Origin: Sanderia malayensis
Taxonomy: Eukaryota; Cnidaria; Scyphozoa; Semaeostomeae; Pelagiidae
Assembly: GCA_013076295.1 (NCBI GenBank)
Contig: RQOL01000139.1
Location: forward strand, 1,364,001-1,428,000
DNA length: 64,000 nt
Reading direction: 5' to 3'
Each line of letters opens with the position of its first letter. The stretch's first letter is position 1. Below are positions 1 through 12,886 of this stretch, in pieces. The notes beneath the pieces were generated by a model, which was given only the letters and a program-made list of their open reading frames with translations, made no database searches and had not been told where the DNA came from. Both the position numbers and the translations under genes were made by a program.

Positions 1-3000
1 AAAAACAACGCGTGTTGCGTGAAAAATTGCTCCTTCCCGAGTGAAAAGCAACTTTGTTGGAAATCGTAAAAAACAACAACAAAACAAAAAAAACAACACA
101 CATTATTTTAGTTGTTTACCAGACAACACTTGTCAAAAATTAACATGGGGAAAATCGTGCAAATAGGGCCGGAAAAATTCAAAACTTTGACCATGGCCTA
201 AGCGTTGTTAGCATGCCGAAGCAACAATGGCGGTCGCCTGTTACAAAACCTAAACCTACAACTATTTCATTCAAAAAAACAAAACAAAGCTATCACCTGT
301 GTTCTCTCTTGTTTCCTGCAACTCTCCATGGGTCTTCCAAACAATTAAGAGCTCTTTACAAAGATAATTCAGCTGGTAAAACACTTTGAAAGGCGCCCAC
401 CTCACTTTTTGTGTACAAAACAAAAACATGCGTCTTCTCCAAAAGTACTTGCTGCCTGCCGAGGGCAAATTTGCATGATAACGAAAAACGCGTCACTGTT
501 CACGTGAAGTTGCGAAAGAGCCAATCAAATTGCAGGAAAAGGCGAAACGGGTCACGTGAAGAGCGAATACTCTTTTCGAAAATGGAGTCGGGGACCCTAA
601 CTTGGAAGTTTCGCAAGCGTGAACCGTCGTTTTTTCGTGATAGCAAAATTAGTGGAATAATTAATGGGATAACTCAAAAATTCTTTTAAAATAGGCTTCC
701 AAAAATAGATAACTTTTGACTGCTCAAGAAACGGAGGCTTTCCATGCAAGTGCCAACCTTGTCCTCCTCCATTCAAAAAAGCCTTGTTGATTACACGGTT
801 CGCCGTTTCGGCCCATTGTTTTCGGGTGTTCGACCTATTGTTTCGGGTCGAATCTATTGTTTTTCGCAGGGAAAATGCGTTATCACGTGACTCCCGTAGT
901 AGTAATATTAGACTAGCCGGGGGCTCGGTCGCTACGCTCCCTCCCCGGAGCCTCCCAAGCAACAAAAGTTTAATCTGGTTGGCGCACTTCGCGTGCTGCA
1001 TTCGCTGCCGCTCATGCCCTTACATACATACATACCCTAAAATACATACCCTAAACTACATAGCCTACAATACATACCCTACACTACATACGCTACATAA
1101 AATACCTTACAATACATACCCTACTATACATACCGTAGTATACATACCCTACAATACATACCCTACAATACATACCCTACAATGCATACCCTACAATACA
1201 TACCCTACAATACATACTCTACAATACATACCCTACAATACATACCCTACAATATATACCCTACAATACAAACCCTACAATACATACCCTACATAACAGA
1301 CCCTACTATACATACCCTACAATACATACCCTACAATACAAACCCTACAATACATACCCTACATAAACATACCCTACATAACATACCCTACATACATACC
1401 CTACTATACATACCCTACATAACATACCCTACATAACATACCCTACATAACATATCCTACTATACATACCCTACAATACATACTACGACGTAACATTTCT
1501 AAAGAAGGTAAAGGTGGGAGGTCGGATCCTCCCCCTGGCAATCGAGCGCCCAGCGCCCACCCTGCCGCCCCCCTGAAAGCCGCTTCCGAAGGTTGATAGC
1601 TTCAGTGTGAAGTTTGAAAAAAAAAGTTGCCTTCAAAAATTTAATCAATCCTGGAAAATTTAAACCAATCTCTAATAAAAATTATATCAAACTGTAGCTA
1701 AGAAAACAGTGAATCCGATAAAAATATTCACATTTCTTAACAGTGTTGTTTTGAATTTTAAGCGAGTATTTAGTGCAGCCCAAGACAAAAGCCGAGAAAA
1801 AATTTATTCATCAGCCAACTTTAAAAACACAAAATTTCCCCTAACTTGGTCAAAATTTGTCCATTTTAACTCAAATTACACCAACATGAAGCTGATACCC
1901 TGTCAAATAAGTATCGAAAGTAATTGGGTGCATTTGAAATGCTTTTCGCAAAATTAGTTGGGTATTTTTGAAGTTCAAGACATGATTTTCTTGATCAAAA
2001 ATAGCCATGAAATCAAACCCCTGCAAAAAATAGCAATTTAAACACGATTCACCAACTTTCAAATTCAATTAGCGTGGCCAATTTTTGTCCTACACACCCC
2101 ACGAAAACATCAACATGAAGCTAATAGCTTGGCAAACATTTATCGAAAGTATTTGGGTGAAAGAAACAAATTTGGCAGGTTAAATATTAATTTTCGCAAA
2201 TGCAAAACACACCCGTGTTGCTTGAAAATTTCGTTTTCCAGCAAAAGCCAAACTCGGCTAAAACTGTCCAAAAACAGAAGAAAATCGACAAAGCAAAAAA
2301 AACAAAGCCAGATATATCTTTAGTTCTCGTGTAAATAAACAATTATCGAAAATTTATATGGAGAAATCGACCCAGAACGACCCAAGAAAATCAAAATTGT
2401 CTTCGTGTTTTGGTTAGGCCCTCGAGCCGAAAGAAAAACGTGAGGTTAAACAAAACAAAACTCGTGCTATTTTAACCAAAAACAATTGAATAAAAGAAAT
2501 ACCTTGTCTCAATTATCCACACATTGTCTCCACAGGTCCTGACAACAATTGACACGTCTTTACAATTGATTTCCGGCACGTATTCACGCTTAAACGTGAG
2601 CAACTTGCCGCCCATTCAACTAAAAAAACACGTGCTTCTTCAGGCTCGTTTTGCATCTCATTTACTGTGTCCTCGGAACTTTCTAGAAAGTCGGAACACA
2701 ATATTGGCCATAACTTCCGACGAACCGCTTGGAGTAGAAATTAGCCACATACCTTACTTCGGTCAGCACAATGCAGCGATCATTTCTGTACCAATTTGCA
2801 CCCTTATTCGCCCCAAAAAAAGCCTTATGATATCAAGCCCCGCTCCTTTGATCCCATTGTTTGGTCGAGGTTGCCATTGTTTGTTGAACGTCGATTGTTC
2901 CGGACAGAATGGCCCATTGTGGAGCGCTTCCTGGTCACGTGTGATCGTAGAATAGTATATTTAGACTGGGGGTCATCACTCGCTTCGCTCGTTCGCCCCA

Positions 3001-4322
3001 GCCCGTCAAGTAAAAAAAGTTCAATCTGGTTGGCGCGCTGCACTCGCTCCGCTTGCGCCCATCGATTAGATTGGCTCGCTCCGCTCGCCTAATAGTGTGT
3101 TATCAAGAACCGGTGATTGGATGGCCCGCCCTGTATTTACTCGCGCTCATGCCCCGTCCAATTGATTGGTTTGCTGCGCTCGCCTGATAGTCTGTTGTTG
3201 AGATTAGTTAACTGGTTGGTACGCATGCGCGTGTTCTATTCGCTTTTGCTTATGCTTTCAATAATATAGCACACTTTTGGGGGTGTATGAATAGAGATTG
3301 ACAGATTAGCCTTGTTTTGAGAAATGTAGCCTCGTATTGGTGAACAGGCAAAAATGGATCATATAGTGGGAATAGACCTCTGAAAACAATACTTTTGGTG
3401 AAAGGTTAGTGAAAAGCTAATTAATGTAACTCGTAAGTTAACTTAGATTTGACTAATATACATAGGTCATAACAGATGAGGTTTGATATTGGGCAAGAAT
3501 TTCATTTGAATCAAAATGATGTAGGTAATACATTGTCATTTTAGCAGTTTCCCATTTCAGTCAATTATTATGAGGCAATAGCCTGTCGCAAAATGCTAGT
3601 GGAATTAAAATGTGATTGAAACTTACATAGACAGAATTCTCTTTCCATGAGTTTGTTAAGGATTCCATTGACTTTTCATATATTGTAGTAAATGTTTGTT
3701 TGAGCCATTTGACAATTGCATGGTGTGAATAGCAAACATTAGTGACATTGACAGCTTTGGTTCAGCACTTCAGCATTTGTTTCACTAAATATCATATGGG
3801 AAAAAAGAAATAATTAATAGTGCCAAATAATACAGGACAATAGAACAGTATGATAGGTCGAATCTTCCCCCTAGCAAGCGACCACCCCGCGCCTACGCTG
3901 CTCCCTGAAAGCCGTTTCTGAAAGTTGATAATTTCAGTGTGAAGTTTGAAAAAAAATAGTTACTTTCAAAAACCTAATCCATCCTGGAAAATTTAAACTC
4001 AATCTGTAATAAAAAATATATCAAACTGTAGCTAAGGAAACAGCGAACACGTTGCAAATAGTCTCATCTCTTAACTAAATAATACTGAATTCTTAGAGAC
4101 CATTTAGTGGAAGTGGTTTGAATGAAATTTCGGAGCCGTGCAAAAAGCAAAACCTCTGAACACACTTTAGCAAGTAAAAATAGTATTTACCGTCGCAAAT
4201 AGTGACCCAGTTGAACTAAAAAAAACCCAACATGAAGGTAATATGTTGGGGAACAATTATCAAAAGTGTTTGGGCAAAAAATTAGCAATTGTGGCAGGCT
4301 GAAATTGAATTTTTGCAAATGC
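1..4322 (+). repeat. Array unit 1
   Basis: The unit opens inside monomer B. Monomer A runs 915-2964 (ACT at 912-914) and the next monomer B starts at 2968 (ACT at 2965-2967). The long microsatellite lies at 1021-1483 in the head of A. The end of the unit is set by the recurrence of AAAAACAACGCGTGTTGCG at 4323. Confidence 0.9.
1021..1483 (+). repeat. 14 bp microsatellite in unit 1 (ACATACCCTACAAT)n
   Basis: About 33 imperfect copies of ACATACCCTACAAT with ACATAACATACCCT variants. Open frames across it (Tyr-Asn-Thr-Tyr-Pro-Thr type) exist only because the period of 14 cycles the frame without stops. They are not genes. Confidence 0.95.
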
Positions 4323-7300
4323 AAAAACAACGCGTGTTGCGTGAAAAATTGCTCCTTCCCGAGTGAAAAGCAACTTTGTTGGAAATCGTAAAAAAACAAC
4401 AACAAAACAAAAAAAAACAACACATTATTTTAGTTGTGTTATCAGACAACACTTGTCAAAAATTAACATGGGGAAAATCGTGCAAATAGGGCCGGAAAAA
4501 TTCAAAACTTTGACCATGGCCTAAGCGTTGTTAGCATGCCGAAGCAACAATGGCGGTCGCCTGTTACAAAACCTAAACCTACAACTATTTCATTCAAAAA
4601 ACAAAACAAAGCTATCACCTGTGTTCTCTCTTGTTTCCTGCAACTCTCCATGGGTCTTCCAAACAATTAAGAGCTCTTTACAAAGATAATTCAGCTGGTA
4701 AAACACTTTGAAAGGCGCCCACCTCACTTTTTGTGTACAAAACAAAAACATGCGTCTTCTCCAAAAGTACTTGCTGCCTGCCGAGGGCAAATTTGCATGA
4801 TAACGAAAAACGCGTCACTGTTCACGTGAAGTTGCGAAAGAGCCAATCAAATTGCAGGAAAAGGCGAAACGGGTCACGTGAAGAGCGAATACTCTTTTCG
4901 AAAATGGAGTCGGGGACCCTAACTTGGAAGTTTCGCAAGCGTGAACCGTCGTTTTTTCGTGATAGCAAAATTAGTGGAATAATTAATGGATAACTCAAAA
5001 ATTCTTTTAAAATAGGCTTCCAAAAATAGATAACTTTTGACTGCTCAAGAAACGGAGGCTTTCCATGCAAGTGCCAACCTTGTCCTCCTCCATTCAAAAA
5101 AGCCTTGTTGATTACACGGTTCGCCGTTTCGGCCCATTGTTTTCGGGTGTTCGACCTATTGTTTCGGGTCGAATCTATTGTTTTTCGCAGGGAAAATGCG
5201 TTATCACGTGACTCCGTAGAATAGTAATATTAGACTAGCCGGGGGCTCGGTCGCTACGCTCCCTCCCCGGAGCCTCCCAAGCAACAAAAGTTTTCTGGTT
5301 GGCGCTTCGCGTGCTGCATTCGCTGCCGCTCATGCCCTTACATACATACATACCCTAAAATACATACCCTAAACTACATAGCCTACAATACATACCCTAC
5401 ACTACATACGCTACATAAAATACCTTACAATACATACCCTACTATAATACCGTAGTATACATACCCTACATACATACCTACAATACATACCTACAATGCA
5501 TACCCTACACCTACAATACTACAATACATACCTACAATACATACCCTACAATATATACCCTACAATACAAACCCTACAATACATACCTACATACAGACCC
5601 TACTATACATACCCTACAATACACATACAAACCTACAATACATACCCTACATATAATACCTACAATACCTACATAACATACCTACATACATACAACATAC
5701 CCTACATAACATATCCTACTATACATACCTACATACTACATACTACGACGTAACATTTCTAAAGAAGGTAAAGGTGGGAGGTCGGATCCTCCCCCTGGCA
5801 ATCGAGCGCCCAGCGCACCCTGCGCCCCCTGAAAGCCGCTTCCGAAGGTTGATAGCTTCAGTGTGAAGTTTGAAAAAAAAGTTGCCTTCAAAAATTTAAT
5901 CAATCCTGGAAAATTTAAACCCAATCTCTAATAAAATTATATCAACTGTAGCTAAGAAAACAGTGAATCCGATAAAAATTTCACATTTCTTAACAGTGTT
6001 GTTTTGAATTTTAAGAGTATTTAGTGCAGCCCAAGACAAAAGCCGAGAAAAAATTTATTCATCAGCCAACTTTAAAAACACAAAATTTCCCCTAACTTGG
6101 TCAAAATTTGTCCATTTTAACTCAAATTACACCAACATGAAGCTGATACCCTGTCAAATAAGTATCGAAAGTAATTGGGTGCATTTGAAATGCTTTTCGC
6201 AAAATTAGTTGGGTATTTTTGAAGTTCAAGACATGATTTTCTTGATCAAAAATAGCCATGAAATCAAACCCCTGCAAAAAATAGCAATTTAAACATATTA
6301 TTTCAATTCAATTAGCGTGGCCAATTTTTGTCCTACACACCCACGCAAACATGAAGCTAATAGCTTGGCAAACATTTATCGAAAGTATTTGGGTGAAAGA
6401 AACAAAATTTGGCAGGTTAAATATTAATTTTCGCAAATGCAAAACACACCCGTGTTGCTTGAAAATTTCGTATTTTCCAGCAAAAGCCAAACTCGGCTAA
6501 AACTGTCCAAAAACAGAAGAAAATCGACAAAGCAAAAAAACAAAGCCAGATATCTTTAGTTCTCGTGTAAATAAACAATTATCGAAAATTTATATGGAGA
6601 GAATCGACCCAGAACGACCCAAGAAAATCAAAATTGTCTTCGTGTTTTGGTTAGGCCCTCGAGCCGAAAGAAAAACGTGAGGTTAAACAAAACAAAACTC
6701 GTGCTATTTTAACCCAAAAACAATTGAATAAAAGAAATACCTTGTCTCAATTATCCACACATTGTCTCCACAGGTCCTGACAACAATTGACACGTCTTTA
6801 CAATTGATTTCCGGCACGTATTCACGCTTAAACGTGAGCAACTTGCCGCCCATTCAACTAAAAAAACACGTGCTTCTTCAGGCTCGTTTTGCATCTCATT
6901 TACTGTGTCCTCGGAACTTTCTAGAAAGTCGGAACACAATATTGGCCATAACTTCGGAACCGCTTGGAGTAGAAATTAGCCACATACCTTACTTCGGTCA
7001 GCACAATGCAGCGATCATTTCTGTACCAATTTGCACCCTTATTCGCACCCCAAAAAAGCCTTCATGATATCAAGCCCCGCTCCTTTGATCCCATTGTTTG
7101 GTCGAAGGTTGCCATTGTTTGGTTGAACGTCGATTGTTCCGGACAGAATGGCCCATTGTGGAGCGCTTCCTGGTCACGTGTGATCGTAGAATAGTATATT
7201 TAGACTGGGGTCATCACTCGCTTCGCTCGTTCGCCCCAGCCCGTCAAGTAAAAAAGTTCAATCTGGTTGGCGCGCTGCACTCGCTCCGCTTGCGCCCATC

Positions 7301-8561
7301 GATTAGATTGGCTCGCTCCGCTCGCCTAATAGTGTGTTATCAAGAACCGGTGATTGGATGGCCCGCCCTGTATTTACTCGCGCTCATGCCCCGTCCAATT
7401 GATTGGTTTGCTGCGCTCGCCTGATAGTCTGTTGTTGAGATTAGTTAACTGGTTGGTACGCATGCGCGTGTTCTATTCGCTTTTGCTTATGCTTTCAATA
7501 ATATAGCACACTTTTGGGGGTGTATGAATAGAGATTGACAGATTAGCCTTGTTTTGAGAAATGTAGCCTCGTATTGGTGAGCAGGCAAAAATGGATCATA
7601 TAGTGGGAATAGACCTCTGAAAACACAATACTTTTGGAGAAAGGTTAGTGAAAAGCTAATTAATGTAACTCGTAAGTTAACTTAGATTTGACTAATATAC
7701 ATAGGTCATAACAGATGAGGTTTGATATTGGGCAAGAATTTCATTTGAATCAAAATGATGTAGGTAATACATTGTCATTTTAGCAGTTTCCCATTTCAGT
7801 CAATTATTATGAGGCAATAGCCTGTCGCAAAATGCTAGTGGAATTAAAATGTGATTGAAACTTACATAGACAGAATTCTCTTTCCATGAGTTTGTTAAGG
7901 ATTCCATTGACTTTTCATATATTGTAGTAAATGTTTGTTTGAGCCATTTGACAATTGCATGGTGTGAATAGCAAACATTAGTGACATTGACAGCTTTGGT
8001 TCAGCACTTCAGCATTTGTTTCACTAAATATCATATGGGAAAAAAGAAATAATTAATAGTGCCAAATAATACAGGACAATAGAACAGTATGATAGGTCGA
8101 ATCTTCCCCCTAGCAAGCGACCACCCCGCGCCTACGCTGCTCCCTGAAAGCCGTTTCTGAAAGTTGATAATTTCAGTGTGAAGTTTGAAAAAAAATAGTT
8201 ACTTTCAAAAACCTAATCCATCCTGGAAAATTTAAACTCAATCTGTAATAAAAAATATATCAAACTGTAGCTAAGGAAACAGCGAACACGTTGCAAATAG
8301 TCTCATCTCTTAACTAAATAATACTGAATTCTTAGAGACCATTTAGTGGAAGTGGTTTGAATGAAATTTCGGAGCCGTGCAAAAAGCAAAACCTCTGAAC
8401 ACACTTTAGCAAGTAAAAATAGTATTTACCGTCGCAAATAGTGACCCAGTTGAACTAAAAAAAACCCAACATGAAGGTAATATGTTGGGGAACAATTATC
8501 AAAAGTGTTTGGGCAAAAAATTAGCAATTGTGGCAGGCTGAAATTGAATTTTTGCAAATGC
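4323..8561 (+). repeat. Array unit 2
   Basis: Monomer A runs 5237-7203 and monomer B starts at 7207. This copy is the shortest full one (4239 bp). It carries many one- to three-base deletions against the other copies, concentrated at 5290-5760, where the microsatellite is contracted and irregular. Confidence 0.9.
5339..5742 (+). repeat. 14 bp microsatellite in unit 2, contracted
   Basis: Same motif as in unit 1 but about 60 bp shorter. Many copies read CATACCTACA (CC for CCC), consistent with either real decay or consensus error in C runs. Confidence 0.9.
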
Positions 8562-11500
8562 AAAAACAACGCGTGTTGCGTGAAAAATTGCTCCTTCCCG
8601 AGTGAAAAGCAACTTTGTTGGAAATCGTAAAAAACAACAACAAAACAAAAAAAACAACACATTATTTTAGTTGTGTTACAGACAACACTTGTCAAAAATT
8701 AACATGGGGAAAATCGTGCAAATAGGGCCGGAAAAATTCAAAACTTTGACCATGGCCTAAGCGTTGTTAGCATGCCGAAGCAACAATGGCGGTCGCCTGT
8801 TACAAAACCTAAACCTACAACTATTTCATTCAAAAAAACAAAACAAAGCTATCACCTGTGTTCTCTCTTGTTTCCTGCAACTCTCCATGGGTCTTCCAAA
8901 CAATTAAGAGCTCTTTACAAAGATAATTCAGCTGGTAAAACACTTTGAAAGGCGCCCACCTCACTTTTTGTGTACAAAACAAAAACATGCGTCTTCTCCA
9001 AAAGTACTTGCTGCCTGCCGAGGGCAAATTTGCATGATAACGAAAAACGCGTCACTGTTCACGTGAAGTTGCGAAAGAGCCAATCAAATTGCAGGAAAAG
9101 GCGAAACGGGTCACGTGAAGAGCGAATACTCTTTTCGAAAATGGAGTCGGGGACCCTAACTTGGAAGTTTCGCAAGCGTGAACCGTCGTTTTTTCGTGAT
9201 AGCAAAATTAGTGGAATAATTAATGGGATAACTCAAAAATTCTTTTAAAATAGGCTTCCAAAAATAGATAACTTTTGACTGCTCAAGAAACGGAGGCTTT
9301 CCATGCAAGTGCCAACCTTGTCCTCCTCCATTCAAAAAAGCCTTGTTGATTACACGGTTCGCCGTTTCGGCCCATTGTTTTCGGGTGTTCGACCTATTGT
9401 TTCGGGTCGAATCTATTGTTTTTCGCAGGGAAAATGCGTTATCACGTGACTCCGTAGAATAGTAATATTAGACTAGCCGGGGGCTCGGTCGCTACGCTCC
9501 CTCCCCGGAGCCTCCCAAGCAACAAAAGTTTAATCTGGTTGGCGCGCTTCGCGTGCTGCATTCGCTGCCGCTCATGCCCTTACATACATACATACCCTAA
9601 AATACATACCCTAAACTACATAGCCTACAATACATACCCTACACTACATACGCTACATAAAATACCTTACAATACATACCCTACTATACATACCGTAGTA
9701 TACATACCCTACAATACATACCCTACAATACATACCCTACAATGCATACCCTACAATACATACCCTACAATACATACTCTACAATACATACCCTACAATA
9801 CATACCCTACAATATATACCCTACAATACAAACCCTACAATACATACCCTACATAACAGACCCTACTATACATACCCTACAATACATACCCTACAATACA
9901 AACCCTACAATACATACCCTACATAACATACCCTACATAACATACCCTACATAACATACCCTACTATACATACCCTACATAACATACCCTACATAACATA
10001 CCCTACATAACATATCCTACTATACATACCCTACAATACATACTACGACGTAACATTTCTAAAGAAGGTAAAGGTGGGAGGTCGGATCCTCCCCCTGGCA
10101 ATCGAGCGCCCAGCGCCCACCCTGCCGCCCCCCTGAAAGCCGCTTCCGAAGGTTGATAGCTTCAGTGTGAAGTTTGAAAAAAAAAGTTGCCTTCAAAAAT
10201 TTAATCAATCCTGGAAAATTTAAACCCAATCTCTAATAAAAATTATATCAAACTGTAGCTAAGAAAACAGTGAATCCGATAAAAATATTCACATTTCTTA
10301 ACAGTGTTGTTTTGAATTTTAAGCGAGTATTTAGTGCAGCCCAAGACAAAAGCCGAGAAAAAATTTATTCATCAGCCAACTTTAAAAACACAAAATTTCC
10401 CCTAACTTGGTCAAAATTTGTCCATTTTAACTCAAATTACACCAACATGAAGCTGATACCCTGTCAAATAAGTATCGAAAGTAATTGGGTGCATTTGAAA
10501 TGCTTTTCGCAAAATTAGTTGGGTATTTTTGAAGTTCAAGACATGATTTTCTTGATCAAAAATAGCCATGAAATCAAACCCCTGCAAAAAATAGCAATTT
10601 AAACACGATTCACCAACTTTCAAATTCAATTAGCGTGGCCAATTTTTGTCCTACACACCCCACGAAAACATCAACATGAAGCTAATAGCTTGGCAAACAT
10701 TTATCGAAAGTATTTGGGTGAAAGAAACAAAATTTGGCAGGTTAAATATTAATTTTCGCAAATGCAAAACACACCCGTGTTGCTTGAAAATTTCGTATTT
10801 TCCAGCAAAAGCCAAACTCGGCTAAAACTGTCCAAAAACAGAAGAAAATCGACAAAGCAAAAAAACAAAGCCAGATATCTTTAGTTCTCGTGTAAATAAA
10901 CAATTATCGAAAATTTATATGGAGAGAATCGACCCAGAACGACCCAAGAAAATCAAAATTGTCTTCGTGTTTTGGTTAGGCCCTCGAGCCGAAAGAAAAA
11001 CGTGAGGTTAAACAAAACAAAACTCGTGCTATTTTAACCCAAAAACAATTGAATAAAAGAAATACCTTGTCTCAATTATCCACACATTGTCTCCACAGGT
11101 CCTGACAACAATTGACACGTCTTTACAATTGATTTCCGGCACGTATTCACGCTTAAACGTGAGCAACTTGCCGCCCATTCAACTAAAAAACACGTGCTTC
11201 TTCAGGCTCGTTTTGCATCTCATTTACTGTGTCCTCGGAACTTTCTAGAAAGTCGGAACACAATATTGGCCATAACTTCGGAACCGCTTGGAGTAGAAAT
11301 TAGCCACATACCTTACTTCGGTCAGCACAATGCAGCGATCATTTCTGTACCAATTTGCACCCTTATTCGCACCCCAAAAAAAGCCTTCATGATATCAAGC
11401 CCCGCTCCTTTGATCCCATTGTTTGGTCGAAGGTTGCCATTGTTTGGTTGAACGTCGATTGTTCCGGACAGAATGGCCCATTGTGGAGCGCTTCCTGGTC

Positions 11501-12886
11501 ACGTGTGATCGTAGAATAGTATATTTAGACTGGGGGTCATCACTCGCTTCGCTCGTTCGCCCAGCCCGTCAAGTAAAAAAAGTTCAATCTGGTTGGCGCG
11601 CTGCACTCGCTCCGCTTGCGCCCATGCGATTAGATTGGCTCGCTCCCGCTCGCCTAATAGTGTGTTATCAAGAACCGGTGATTGGATGGCCCGCCCTGTA
11701 TTTACTCGCGCTCATGCCCGTCCAATTGATTGGTTTGCTGCGCTCGCCTGATAGTCTGTTGTTGAGATTAGTTAACTGGTTGGTACGCATGCGCGTGTTC
11801 TATTCGCTTTTGCTTATGCTTTCAATAATATAGCACACTTTTGGGGGTGTATGAATAGAGATTGACAGATTAGCCTTGTTTTGAGAAATGTAGCCTCGTA
11901 TTGGTGAACAGGCAAAAATGGATCATATAGTTGGAATAGACCTCTGAAAACACAATACTTTTGGTGAAAGGTTAGTGAAAAGCTAATTAATGTAACTCGT
12001 AGTTAACTTAGATTTGACTAATATACATAGGTCATAACAGATGAGGTTTGATATTGGGCAAGAATTTCATTTGAATCAAAATGATGTAGGTAATACATTG
12101 TCATTTTAGCAGTTTCCCATTTCAGTCAATTATTATGAGGCAATAGCCTGTCGCAAAATGCTAGTGGAATTAAAATGTGATTGAAACTTACATAGACAGA
12201 ATTCTCTTTCCATGAGTTTGTTAAGGATTCCATTGACTTTTCATATATTGTAGTAAATGTTTGTTTGAGCCATTTGACAATTGCATGGTGTGAATAGCAA
12301 ACATTAGTGACATTGACAGCTTTGGTTCAGCACTTCAGCATTTGTTTCACTAAATATCATATGGGAAAAAAGAAATAATTAATAGTGCCAAATAATACAG
12401 GACAATAGAACAGTATGATAGGTCGAATCTTCCCCCTAGCAAGCGACCACCCCGCGCCTACGCTGCTCCCTGAAAGCCGTTTCTGAAAGTTGATAATTTC
12501 AGTGTGAAGTTTGAAAAAAAATAGTTACTTTCAAAAACCTAATCCATCCTGGAAAATTTAAACTCAATCTGTAATAAAAAATATATCAAACTGTAGCTAA
12601 GGAAACAGCGAACACGTGCAAATAGTCTCATCTCTTAACTAAATAATACTGAATTCTTAGAGACCATTTAGTGGAAGTGGTTTGAATGAAATTTCGGAGC
12701 CGTGCAAAAAGCAAAACCTCTGAACACACTTTAGCAAGTAAAAATAGTATTTACCGCCGCAAATAGTGACCCAGTTGAACTAAAAAAAACCCAACATGAA
12801 GGTAATATGTTGGGGAACAATTATCAAAAGTGTTTGGGCAAAAAATTAGCAATTGTGGCAGGCTGAAATTGAATTTTTGCAAATGC
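8562..12886 (+). repeat. Array unit 3
   Basis: Monomer A runs 9475-11528 and monomer B starts at 11532. Of the later units it is the closest to unit 1 in the microsatellite region and in flanking single-copy blocks. Confidence 0.9.
9581..10043 (+). repeat. 14 bp microsatellite in unit 3
   Basis: Nearly the same length and variant order as in unit 1, showing recent homogenisation of these two units. Confidence 0.95.

Noticed and set aside
784..1436. Long ORFs with Tyr-Asn-Thr-Tyr-Pro-Thr repeats (also at 9539-9954 and 13858-14272)
   Set aside because: They are translations of the 14 bp microsatellite, open in several frames because the motif lacks stops; the shortened copy in unit 2 destroys them.
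1021..1483. Interstitial telomere repeat
   Set aside because: CCCTA occurs once per 14 bp unit, not as tandem CCCTAA; the resemblance is partial.
2513..3092. Recurring ORFs in each array unit (about 100-140 codons starting MSPQVLTT, and one on the opposite strand)
   Set aside because: Conserved only because whole units are near identical; single-base slips shift or cut them between units, and no domain or codon bias is seen.
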